Made by a program: the position numbers and the translations under genes
Notes under the pieces: model-generated
Databases searched by the model: none
What the model saw: only the letters and a program-made list of their open reading frames with translations
Told to the model about the DNA's origin: nothing
Part shown: in pieces, positions 40,822 through 48,596 of the stretch
Layout of the letters: every line of letters starts with the position of its first letter
Position numbering within the stretch: position 1 is the stretch's first letter
Source: Kineosporia aurantiaca JCM 3230
GTDB taxonomy: Bacteria > Actinomycetota > Actinomycetes > Actinomycetales > Kineosporiaceae
NCBI GenBank assembly: GCA_000719025.1
Contig: JODP01000002.1
Location: 310,001 to 374,000 of the forward strand
Reading direction: 5' to 3'
DNA: 64,000 nt

Positions 40822-41202
40822 TCAGCGGGCGTCGACGAGGTCCACGACGAAGATCAGGGTCTCGTTCGGGCCGATCGCGCCACCGGCGCCGCGGGGGCCG
40901 TAGGCCATCTCCGGCGGGATCACCAGGCGGCGGCGACCGCCGACCCGCATGCCGGCGATGCCCTGGTCCCAGCCCGCGATGACCTGGCCGACCCCGAGCC
41001 GGAACTTCAGCGGCTCGCCGCGGTTCCAGGAGGCGTCGAACTCCTCACCGGAGGAGAAGGCGACGCCGACGTAGTGCGCGGTGACCGTGTTGCCGGCCGT
41101 GGCCTCCTGGCCCTCACCGACGATCTCGTCCGTGATGGTGAGCGTGGCCGGCGGCTCCCCCTCGGGGAACTCGATCTCCGGACGCTGGCGCTCAGCACTC
41201 AT
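40822..41202 (-). CDS. FKBP-type peptidyl-prolyl isomerase
   Basis: A 126-residue single-domain FKBP. Conserved active-site residues are visible in VTAHYVGVAFSSGEEFDASW, QVIAGWDQGIAGM, RRRLVIPPEMAYG and LIFVVDLVD. No signal peptide, so it is cytoplasmic. AAGGAG lies 8 bp before the ATG. It follows the lipoprotein FKBP gene by 122 bp on the same strand. It catalyses cis-trans isomerisation of X-Pro bonds during folding. Confidence 0.93.
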   Translation of the reverse strand: MSAERQRPEIEFPEGEPPATLTITDEIVGEGQEATAGNTVTAHYVGVAFSSGEEFDASWNRGEPLKFRLGVGQVIAGWDQGIAGMRVGGRRRLVIPPEMAYGPRGAGGAIGPNETLIFVVDLVDAR

Positions 41203-41324
41203 GGTTGTTTCTCCTTAATGGCGTACTCGGTCGGCGGGGCCGTGCCGAGGCTAGGGCATCCCGGCGCCCACCTGTGTCAGGGCGTCGTCAAGACTGCCTC
41301 AGCCGCAGAGGGGGTTCGGCCGGC

Positions 41325-42302
41325 TCAGCCGGTGGTGTCCAGGATGTCGACGACGAAGACCAGCGTGTCGGTGCCCTTGATCCCGGCATCCGCCTGACCG
41401 GCCGCTCCGTAGCCCTCGTCCGGCGGGATGACCAGCAGGATCTGCGACCCCACGGTCTTGCCGACCAGGCCCTTGTCCCAGCCGGTGATGACCTTGCCGG
41501 CGCCGATCTCGAAGCTCGCCGGGGCGTTCTTGGCCCAGGACGAGTCGAAGACCTTGCCGCCCGGCCAGATCACGCCGGTGTACTGCACCGTGATGGTCTG
41601 GCCCTTCTTCACCGTCGCGCCGCTGCCCTGGATCAGGGGCTGCACGATCAGCGAGGTGGGCGCCTTGCCGGAGGGCACGGTGATGGTCGGCGCACCGGTC
41701 TTGGCGTCGAGCTTGACCGTCGGCAGGCCCTTCTTGGTGACCTTGACGGCCTTGCCCGCGGCCCGCTTGAGCACGTCCGCCGCGTCCTTGATGTCGACGA
41801 CGAAGACCAGGGTGTCGGTCGGGCCGATGCCCGCCGAGGAGACCCCGGAGGTGCCGTAGCCGTCGGCCGGCGGGATCGTGATCAGCACCCGGGAGCCGAC
41901 CGTGGCGCCTTCGAGGCCGGTGACGAACCCCTTGATCACCTGGCCGGCGTCCAGGGTGAAGGCCGCCGTGGTGCTGTCGTAGGACGTGTCGAAGGTCTTG
42001 CCGTCGGCACCGTTGATGCCGATGTAGTCGACCGAGATCCGCTGCCCGGACACGACCTTCTCGCCCTTGCCCGCGGTCAGGATCTTGCGGGTGGTCTTGG
42101 TCGCCGAGTACGGCGTGGGTACGTCGACCGTCGGCTTTTCGCCGAACTTGCCGGAGACCTTGATCGCGTTGATGTCCGTCGTCGTCGTACTGGAGGCGCT
42201 GTCCCCACTCCCGCCGGAGGAGGCGCTGGAGCAACCGGAGACCACCGCGGCCGCGGCTACGAGCACCGCGCCGACGCGCAACAGGGCTTTACGTGAGAGC
42301 AC
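41325..42302 (-). CDS. Lipoprotein with two FKBP domains
   Basis: A 325-residue exported lipoprotein. The signal peptide ends in lipobox VVSGC (Cys24). After a Ser/Gly/Thr linker come two FKBP domains. The second (about 215-325) keeps VQYTGVIWPGGKVFDSSW, GWDKGLVGKTVGSQILLVIP, and GTDTLVFVVDI. The first (about 85-175) is more diverged (IKGFVTGLEGATVGSRVLIT) and lacks the Trp of GWD, so it may be less active. Likely extracytoplasmic foldase. It sits between pafA and the cytoplasmic FKBP. Confidence 0.92.
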   Translation of the reverse strand: MLSRKALLRVGAVLVAAAAVVSGCSSASSGGSGDSASSTTTTDINAIKVSGKFGEKPTVDVPTPYSATKTTRKILTAGKGEKVVSGQRISVDYIGINGADGKTFDTSYDSTTAAFTLDAGQVIKGFVTGLEGATVGSRVLITIPPADGYGTSGVSSAGIGPTDTLVFVVDIKDAADVLKRAAGKAVKVTKKGLPTVKLDAKTGAPTITVPSGKAPTSLIVQPLIQGSGATVKKGQTITVQYTGVIWPGGKVFDSSWAKNAPASFEIGAGKVITGWDKGLVGKTVGSQILLVIPPDEGYGAAGQADAGIKGTDTLVFVVDILDTTG

Positions 42303-42380
42303 GTTCGACCTTCGTCGAGGGAAAGGGACGCCAACACCCTAGGGTATTTTCCTGAGGGTGTCGGCGCCCCGGCCCACCGG

Positions 42381-43742
42381 TCACATGCTCTGGATCAGTC
42401 GTTCCACGCGCTCGTCGACCGAGCGGAACGGGTCCTTGCAGAGCACCGTGCGCTGGGCCTGGTCGTTCAGTTTCAGGTGCACCCAGTCCACGGTGAAGTC
42501 GCGCCGCTTCTCCTGGGCCTTGCGGACGAAGTCGCCGCGCAGCTTGGCCCGGGTGGTCTGCGGCGGCACCGAGGTCGCCTCGAACACCTCGATGTCGGCC
42601 CCGACCCGCTCCACCAGCCCCTTCTTCATGAGCAGGTAGTGCAGACCGCGGTCACGGTGAATGTCGTGGTACGCCAGGTCGATCCGGGCGATGCGGGGCG
42701 ACGACAGCGGCAGCCCGTGCTTGGCCCGGTAGCGCTCGATCAGCCGGTACTTGATCACCCAGTCCAGCTCCCGGTCGACCAGGGACAGGTCGCCGGAACC
42801 GATCGCCCGCAGGCCGCGCTCCCAGAGGTCGAGCACCCGCTTGACGTTGTCGGTCTGCAGGCCCCGGCTCTCCACGAACTCCTTGGCCCGGGCCAGGTAC
42901 TCCTCCTGGATCTCCAGGGCGGTGGCCTCCCGGCCGTTGGCCAGGCGCACCTTGCGCCGGCCGGTGAGGTCGTGGCTGATCTCACGGATCGCCCGGATCG
43001 GGTTCTCCAGGGTGTGGTCGCGCAGCACCACCCCGGCCTCGATCATCCGCAGCACCAGGTCGGTGGTGCCGACCTTGAGCATCGTCGTGGTCTCGGACAT
43101 GTTCGAGTCCCCGACGATGACGTGCAGACGCCGGTAGCGCTCGGCGTCGGAGTGCGGCTCGTCGCGGGTGTTGATGATCGGCCGGGACCGGGTGGTGGCG
43201 CTGGAGACGCCCTCCCAGATGTGGTCGGCCCGCTGGGAGAGGCAGTACACGGCGCCGCGCGGGGTCTGGAGCACCTTGCCCGCGCCGACCAGGATCTGCC
43301 GGGTGACCAGGAACGGGATCAGGATGTCGGACATCCGGCCGAACTCCCCGTGCCGCGAGACCAGGTAGTTCTCGTGACAGCCGTAGGAGTTGCCGGCCGA
43401 GTCGGTGTTGTTCTTGAACAGGAAGACGTCGCCGGCGATGCCTTCCTCGTGCAACCTGCGCTCGGCGTCGACGAGCAGACCCTCGAGGGTCCGTTCTCCG
43501 GCCCGGTCGTGCACGACCAGCTGGCGGATGTCGTCGCATTCGGGAGTGGCGTACTCGGGGTGTGATCCGACGTCGAGGTACAGCCGGGCACCGTTGCGGA
43601 GAAAGACATTACTGGAGCGGCCCCAGGAGACGACCTTGCGGAAGAGGTACCGCGCCACCTCGTCGGGCGACAGCTTGCGCTGCCCCTCGAAGGCGCACGT
43701 GACCCCGTATTCCGTCTCCAGCCCGAAGATTCGGCGGTCCAT
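42381..43742 (-). CDS. pafA: Pup--protein ligase PafA
   Basis: The ATG at 43742 gives 453 residues starting MDRRIFGLETEYGVTCAFEG, the usual PafA N-terminus and length. The metal ligand Glu9 lies in ETEYG and the catalytic Asp57 in LYLDVGSHPEY. KNNTDSAGNSYG and INTRDEPHSD are further family signatures. It activates the C-terminal Glu of deamidated Pup with ATP and links it to a substrate lysine. The frame continues upstream to 43889 but that part is not conserved in character. Confidence 0.97.
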   Translation of the reverse strand: MDRRIFGLETEYGVTCAFEGQRKLSPDEVARYLFRKVVSWGRSSNVFLRNGARLYLDVGSHPEYATPECDDIRQLVVHDRAGERTLEGLLVDAERRLHEEGIAGDVFLFKNNTDSAGNSYGCHENYLVSRHGEFGRMSDILIPFLVTRQILVGAGKVLQTPRGAVYCLSQRADHIWEGVSSATTRSRPIINTRDEPHSDAERYRRLHVIVGDSNMSETTTMLKVGTTDLVLRMIEAGVVLRDHTLENPIRAIREISHDLTGRRKVRLANGREATALEIQEEYLARAKEFVESRGLQTDNVKRVLDLWERGLRAIGSGDLSLVDRELDWVIKYRLIERYRAKHGLPLSSPRIARIDLAYHDIHRDRGLHYLLMKKGLVERVGADIEVFEATSVPPQTTRAKLRGDFVRKAQEKRRDFTVDWVHLKLNDQAQRTVLCKDPFRSVDERVERLIQSM

Positions 43743-43885
43743 TCCCTTACTGTAGGTGCCTTCTCGCCCATTGGCACCAGTCAGAGGCATTGCGTTCGTC
43801 TCGGGGTTACTTTCCGGATTACTGACGGGGTCGCTGCCGGGCCCGGCGAGCCCCCTCTCGCCGGGACCGAACGGCAGCGATCCGG

Positions 43886-44767
43886 TCATCTGTCCGTGCC
43901 GCCCTCGTCCGGGCCGCCCGGGTGCCCGGGCTGCTGGTCCGGCTCGGTGGCGACCGGGTCACCGGGCGCCGGGACCGGGGCGGGCGGCTCCGGGGCCGGG
44001 TCCTCACCGGTCAGCGTGTCGTGCGCCCCGGGCCGGGCGTCGTCGCTGGTGGGCACGTCGGTGGTCGGGTCGTCCGGGGCCAGCAGGGCCTCCAGCAGAG
44101 GCCCTTCCAGCCGCCGGAAGGCCCGCCGGGGCCGCGCCCGGTCGAGCACCGCGACCTCCAGCCGGTCCGGCGTGAGGGTGCGCTCGGTGCCGTTGCTGGA
44201 GTCCCGCGAGAGCATCTCGACGGCCAGGGTGAGGGCCGCCGACAACGTCAGACCGGCACGCCAGCGTTCCTGCATACCGGCCGAGATGGTGTCGGCCTGA
44301 CCGCCCATCACCACGAAACCCTGCTCGTCGGCGACGGATCCGTCGTAGGTGAGGCGATAGATCGCGTCGCCCTCCGGGGTCGCGCCGACCTCGGCGACCG
44401 CCAGCTCGACCTCCATCGGCTTGGAGTCCTGGGTGAACACGTTGCCCAGGATCTGGGCGTACGCGTTGGCCAGGCCGCGGGCGGTGACGTCGCTGCGGTC
44501 GTAGGAGTACCCGCGCAGGTCGGCGTAGCGCACCCCGGCCACCCGCAGGTTCTCGAACTCGTTGTACCGGCCGGCCGCGGCGAACGCCATCCGGTCGTAG
44601 ATCTCGCTGATCTTGTGCAGCGAGCGGGACGCGTTCTCGGCGACGAAGGCGATGCCGTTGTCGTAGGCGAGAACGATGACGGGCCGGCCGCGGGCGATGT
44701 TGCGCCGGGCGTAGTCCGCCCGGTCCTTCATCTGCTGCTCGGGCGGGACGTAGAACGGCATGCTCAT
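43886..44767 (-). CDS. prcA: Proteasome subunit alpha PrcA
   Basis: A 293-residue alpha subunit beginning MSMPFYVPPEQQMKDRADYA, which forms the outer gated rings of the 20S core. Conserved GIAFVAENASRSLHKISEIY and the closing strands are present. From about residue 232 a Pro/Asp/Glu-rich tail of some 60 residues extends the protein beyond the roughly 240-250 residues of the folded core and probably lies outside the barrel. Its ATG overlaps the prcB stop by 4 bp (44764-44767). Confidence 0.97.
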   Translation of the reverse strand: MSMPFYVPPEQQMKDRADYARRNIARGRPVIVLAYDNGIAFVAENASRSLHKISEIYDRMAFAAAGRYNEFENLRVAGVRYADLRGYSYDRSDVTARGLANAYAQILGNVFTQDSKPMEVELAVAEVGATPEGDAIYRLTYDGSVADEQGFVVMGGQADTISAGMQERWRAGLTLSAALTLAVEMLSRDSSNGTERTLTPDRLEVAVLDRARPRRAFRRLEGPLLEALLAPDDPTTDVPTSDDARPGAHDTLTGEDPAPEPPAPVPAPGDPVATEPDQQPGHPGGPDEGGTDR

Positions 44768-45579
44768 CGGGCGTCGCCTCGCTCGATCATGGTCTGGAAG
44801 GCGGCCTCGGTCTCGTCCTGGGTGAGCCGCCGGTACCCCTCGGCGGTGACCAGCGCGACCACCGGGTAGATCCGCCGGCCGGTGTCGGAGCCACCGGTGG
44901 CCGAGTCGTCGTCCGCCGCGTCCTGGAGGGCCTCCAGGACGACCTGGACGGTCTCGTCGGCCGTGAGTCCCGGTCGCCAGCGCTTCTTCATCGAGCTCTT
45001 GGCGAACAGCGAGCCGGAGCCGGTGCTGTCGTAGCCGTGCTCCTCGTAGCGGGCCCCGCTGATGTCGTACGAGAAGATCCGCCCGACCCGGCGGTCCAGG
45101 TCGTAGCCCGCGTAGAGCGGCACCACGGCCAGGCCCTGCATGGCCAGCGGCAGGTTGTTGCGCAGCATGGTGGCCAGCCGGTTGGACTTACCGTCGAGGG
45201 ACATCAGCGTGCCCTCGATCTTCTCGTAGTGCTCCAGCTCGACCTGGAAGAGCTTGATCATCTCGATGGCCGGCCCGACCGTGCCGGAGATCCCGACACA
45301 GGAGTAGTCGTCGGCCGGGTAGACCTTCTCCATCTCGCGGTGGGCGATGTAGTTGCCCATCGTGGCGCGCCGGTCGCCCCCCATCACGACGCCGCCCGCG
45401 AACGTGGCGGTGACGATCGTGGTGGAGTGCGGTAGCTCGGGCATCACGGCCCCGGCCGGGAGAGTACGGCCGGGCAGCAGGTGGTCGGCGTGGGCGGCGA
45501 GGAAATCGGTGAACGAGGAGTTGCCCGGGGTGAAGAAGGCCTCCGGCAACCGCCCTTCACGGAAGGGATCGGCAGTCAC
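44764..45579 (-). CDS. prcB: Proteasome subunit beta PrcB
   Basis: A 271-residue precursor. The propeptide of 52 residues ends HS, and the mature chain begins at Thr53 (TTIVTATFAGGVVMGGDRRA), the N-terminal nucleophile of the proteasome. GDRRAT and the later ISGTVGPAIEM are typical. Processing occurs on assembly with PrcA. The gene is 172 bp downstream of pup with a strong hairpin between, and is translationally coupled to prcA. Confidence 0.97.
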   Translation of the reverse strand: MTADPFREGRLPEAFFTPGNSSFTDFLAAHADHLLPGRTLPAGAVMPELPHSTTIVTATFAGGVVMGGDRRATMGNYIAHREMEKVYPADDYSCVGISGTVGPAIEMIKLFQVELEHYEKIEGTLMSLDGKSNRLATMLRNNLPLAMQGLAVVPLYAGYDLDRRVGRIFSYDISGARYEEHGYDSTGSGSLFAKSSMKKRWRPGLTADETVQVVLEALQDAADDDSATGGSDTGRRIYPVVALVTAEGYRRLTQDETEAAFQTMIERGDAR

Positions 45580-45701
45580 GGGCGAAACCCTATCCAGATG
45601 GACGGCGTTCGCTCACCGGAGTGGCACGGGAAGTTTTCCGCGTACCGCGAAACCGGGGCGGGCGAACGGCCCGTCGAAGCGGTCAGAGGACAGCGTCCGG
45701 C

Positions 45702-45735
45702 GTGGAGCCGGGCCCGTGCGGCCGGGCCCGGTCCA
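45702..45735 (-). terminator. Hairpin between pup and prcB (possible attenuator)
   Basis: CCGGGCCCG (45707-45715) and CGGGCCCGG (45723-45731) pair perfectly around 7 nt, extended by TGGA/TCCA past a one-base bulge. It begins 17 bp after the pup stop and precedes prcB by 122 bp. It may terminate part of the pup transcripts, giving excess Pup over PrcBA. Confidence 0.55.
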
Positions 45736-45751
45736 CCCCTGGGGGCTGCCG

Positions 45752-45952
45752 TCACTGGCCGCCCTTCTGAACGAATCCCTTGACGAACTCCTCGGCGTTG
45801 CTCTCCAGCACGTCGTCGATCTCGTCGAGGATCGCGTCGACGTCGGCATCGGTGCTCTGGGCGGCGCCACCCGCGGGCGGGGCGGTGGGGGTGGCGTCGT
45901 CGGCGGGCTCGTCCTCACGACGGGTCGAGTGCTGCTGTTCCTGGCCGGCCAT
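45752..45952 (-). CDS. pup: Prokaryotic ubiquitin-like protein Pup
   Basis: A 66-residue disordered protein. It has the conserved central helix VDAILDEIDDVLESNAEEFV that binds the Mpa coiled coil, and ends VKGFVQKGGQ. The C-terminal Gln must be deamidated by Dop before ligation. AGGAGG at 45958-45963 lies 5 bp before the ATG; the upstream read-through frame is ignored. Confidence 0.97.
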   Translation of the reverse strand: MAGQEQQHSTRREDEPADDATPTAPPAGGAAQSTDADVDAILDEIDDVLESNAEEFVKGFVQKGGQ

Positions 45953-45990
45953 GACTGCCTCCTGCGCTCGGGTGAGGCTTCCTTTCGGTG

Positions 45991-45996
45991 ATCCTA
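45991..45996 (-). promoter_or_regulatory. Putative -10 element of the pup-prcBA promoter
   Basis: On the minus strand TAGGAT matches the actinobacterial -10 consensus TANNNT and lies 38 bp upstream of the pup ATG. No clear -35 is seen. The 161-bp dop-pup gap is large enough for a promoter, so pup need not depend on the dop transcript. Confidence 0.4.
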
Positions 45997-46113
45997 AGCA
46001 TGCACCGGTGATTTCGGCGCGTGCCGTGCCCCACTGAAATGGAAGAACTACCTCACACACAACGCGTACCGGACCGAAAACACTCCGCAAGGTGCTCCGC
46101 GGTTACCTGCTGG

Positions 46114-47634
46114 TTACTCGGCCGCCAGCGCGTCGACCAGATCGGCCGCCGTCTTGCAGCGCTGGAGCAGCGCCTCGACGTGCTCCTTGGTGCCCCGGGA
46201 CGGGTCGAGCGTGGGAACCCGCTGAAGGGCCCCCCGGCCGGGGATGTCGAAGATCACCGAGTCCCAGGACGCGGCGGCCACGTTGTCGCCGTAGAGGGCC
46301 AGGCAGCGGCCGCGGAAGTAGGCCCGGGTGTCGTGCGGGGGCTCGTGCACCGCCTCGGTGATCTCCTCGTCGGTCACCACCCGCTCGACCTGCCCACGAG
46401 AGACCAGCCGGTGGTACAGGCCCTTCTCCGGCCGGACGTCGGCGTACTGCAGGTCGATCAGCTGCAGCCGGGCCGCGTCCCAGTTCAGCTGCTCGCGGTT
46501 GCGGAACCCCTCGAGCAGCCGCAGCTTGGCCACCCAGTCGAGCTCGCGGGCACAGAGCATCGGGTCTTCACCCAGCCGGGTCAGGATGCTCTCCCACCGG
46601 GTCATCACGTCGGTCGTCGCCTCGTCCGCGTCGGCGCCGTACCGGTCCGCCACGAACCCGGCGACCTGCTCGAAGAACAGCCACTGCAGCTCCAGCGCGG
46701 TCATCGAGCTGCCGTCGCGCAGGGTGACCTGCTGCTTCAGCGTCGGGTCGTGGGAGATGTCGTGCAGCGTGCCGACCGGGCGCTCGATCGACAGGTCGCG
46801 GGTGAACGCCGCGTCCTCGATCATCTGCAGCACCAGGTTGGTGGTGCCGACCTTGAGCAGGGTGGCCACCTCGCAGAGGTTCGCGTCGCCGATGATCACG
46901 TGCAGCCGGCGGAACCGGTCGGCACTGGCGTGCGGCTCGTCCCGGGTGTTGATGATCGGCCGTTTCAGCGTGGTCTCCAGCCCGACCTCGACCTCGAAGA
47001 AGTCGGCCCGCTGGGAGATCTGGAAGCCGGTGCCGGTGCCGTCCTGCCCGCGCCCGACCCGCCCGGCCCCGGTGAACACCTGGCGGGTGACGAAGAACGG
47101 GGTCAGGTACTTCACCACGTCGGCGAACGGGGTGCTGCGGCGCATCAGGTAGTTCTCGTGGGTGCCGTAGGAGGCGCCCTTGTTGTCGGTGTTGTTCTTG
47201 TACAGGTTCACGTCGCCCAGGCCGGGGTTGGCGGCGATCCGCCGGCAGGCCTCGAGCATCACCCGCTCACCCGCCTTGTCCCACAGCACCACGTCGCGCG
47301 GGCTCATCACCTCGGGCGAGGAGTACTCCGGGTGGGCGTGGTCGACGTACAGCCGGGCGCCGTTGGTGAGGATGACGTTGGCCAGACCGGGATCGTCCGG
47401 CACATCGGTGAGCTGGCTGGCGTGCGCGCTGTCCCGGCTGATCTCCCAGCCGCGGGCGTCCCGCAGCGGGGCCTCGTCCTCGTAGTCCCACCGGGCCCGG
47501 CCGGCCCGGCTGCCCAGCGGCGCCGCGTACGCGTTGACCACCTGGGACGACATCAGCATCGCATTGGCGGCGGGGTCGCCCGGGGCGGAGACCCCGTACT
47601 CGGTCTCGATGCCCATCACCCGGCGCGCGGTCAC
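46114..47634 (-). CDS. dop: Pup deamidase / depupylase Dop
   Basis: A 506-residue PafA homologue starting MTARRVMGIETEYGVSAPGD. Glu10 and the catalytic Asp98 (LYVDHAHPEYSSPE) are conserved. The insertion at about 41-80 (SRAGRARWDYEDEAPLRDA) is the Dop-loop that separates Dop from PafA. It deamidates Pup-Gln to Pup-Glu and cleaves Pup from substrates. It lies 161 bp upstream of pup. Confidence 0.97.
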   Translation of the reverse strand: MTARRVMGIETEYGVSAPGDPAANAMLMSSQVVNAYAAPLGSRAGRARWDYEDEAPLRDARGWEISRDSAHASQLTDVPDDPGLANVILTNGARLYVDHAHPEYSSPEVMSPRDVVLWDKAGERVMLEACRRIAANPGLGDVNLYKNNTDNKGASYGTHENYLMRRSTPFADVVKYLTPFFVTRQVFTGAGRVGRGQDGTGTGFQISQRADFFEVEVGLETTLKRPIINTRDEPHASADRFRRLHVIIGDANLCEVATLLKVGTTNLVLQMIEDAAFTRDLSIERPVGTLHDISHDPTLKQQVTLRDGSSMTALELQWLFFEQVAGFVADRYGADADEATTDVMTRWESILTRLGEDPMLCARELDWVAKLRLLEGFRNREQLNWDAARLQLIDLQYADVRPEKGLYHRLVSRGQVERVVTDEEITEAVHEPPHDTRAYFRGRCLALYGDNVAAASWDSVIFDIPGRGALQRVPTLDPSRGTKEHVEALLQRCKTAADLVDALAAE

Positions 47635-47939
47635 CGGGAACCCTCCGGATCGAGCCAGGAGCCGGAACCGCTCATCCCACCAGTCATACGGGCCAGCGTA
47701 GGCGCCGGGTCCGACAGTCCCGCGCCGGACCGCGCCCGGGCCGGGGATTCGCGGTGGTTCCGCACGGGTTAGGGTCAGCCGAACGACGCTCGGCGACTAC
47801 TGTGCGACCCGAGAGGTCGCACGGGGTGACCTCGCCGGTGACGGATCGCGGTTGCCCTTACCCGGTGCGACGTGAACAACGCCACGGACCGCCCGTCCGT
47901 CCCGGCCCTCGACGAGCCGAAGCCAAGGAGCCCAAGGTC
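47635..47939. promoter_or_regulatory. Divergent promoter region with leader hairpin
   Basis: A 305-bp gap between dop and the DUF3054 gene. GTGCGACC (47802-47809) and GGTCGCAC (47815-47822) form a perfect 8-bp stem around 5 nt, which would be in the 5' leader of the DUF3054 transcript. A TTAGGGT -10-like sequence occurs at 47769-47775. I see no small gene here. Confidence 0.4.
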
Positions 47940-48389
47940 ATGTACCCCTCCCCCACCCGCCCGAACCCGCGCGCCCTGGGCCTGGCCGCCCTGGCCGACC
48001 TGCTCTGCGTGCTGCTGTTCGTCGCCATCGGCCGCAGCTCGCACGCGGAGGGCGACACCCTCGGCGGGATCCTGACCACCGGCTGGCCGTTCTGGGCCGG
48101 GGTGGCCGGCGGCTACGTCGGGGTCCTGGCCTTCCGGCTGGCTCCGGCCAGCTTGTCCGGGGCCGGCATGGTGCTGATGAAGACGCTGATCGTGGGCATG
48201 ATCCTGCGCAACGTGGTGCAGCAGGAAGGCACCCCGCCGGCCTTCGTCCTGGTCGCTGCGGTCTTCCTGGGCGTCACCATGGTCGGCTGGCGGTTCGTCG
48301 GGCGGCTGGTGGCCCTGCGGCAGCTCCGCTCGGCCTCTGCGGAGCTCCAGCCGGCGGCCGGCGTCGGGTCGGTCAGCTCTTCTCGCTGA
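47940..48389 (+). CDS. DUF3054-family membrane protein
   Basis: The ATG at 47940 follows AAGGAG at about 9 bp. The 149-residue product has four hydrophobic spans (LAALADLLCVLLFVAIGRSS; WPFWAGVAGGYVGVLAF; MVLMKTLIVGMILRNVV; AFVLVAAVFLGVTMVGWRF), including the ADLLCVLLFVAIGR segment I associate with DUF3054. Function unknown. It interrupts the minus-strand proteasome cluster between dop and arc. Confidence 0.75.
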   Translation: MYPSPTRPNPRALGLAALADLLCVLLFVAIGRSSHAEGDTLGGILTTGWPFWAGVAGGYVGVLAFRLAPASLSGAGMVLMKTLIVGMILRNVVQQEGTPPAFVLVAAVFLGVTMVGWRFVGRLVALRQLRSASAELQPAAGVGSVSSSR

Positions 48390-48553
48390 GCCTGGCTCAA
48401 CCTGCCTCAGGCGCCCGCCTGCCCACCCGACCACACCTCATATGCCCGCCCCACCGGAAGCCGGCCACCGGACCGGTCGGGGCTCTGAACCCGGCCCACG
48501 ACCGGGTGGGCCGACTCGCGTCGCCAACCACAAGCGTCCAGTCCTCAAACGAA

Positions 48554-48586
48554 CCGGCCGGCCCACCCAAGGGGTGAGCCGGCCGG
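48554..48586 (-). terminator. Terminator hairpin of the proteasomal ATPase gene
   Basis: CCGGCCGGC (48554-48562) and GCCGGCCGG (48578-48586) form a 9-bp GC stem with CACCC/GGGTG extending it inward. It starts 10 bp after the stop of the ATPase gene. Confidence 0.75.
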
Positions 48587-48596
48587 AACCGCGCTG

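Noticed and set aside
43742..43889. 49-residue N-terminal extension of PafA
   Set aside because: The extension has low-complexity Asn/Pro/Gly content, and the conserved PafA start MDRRIFGLETEYG lies at 43742.
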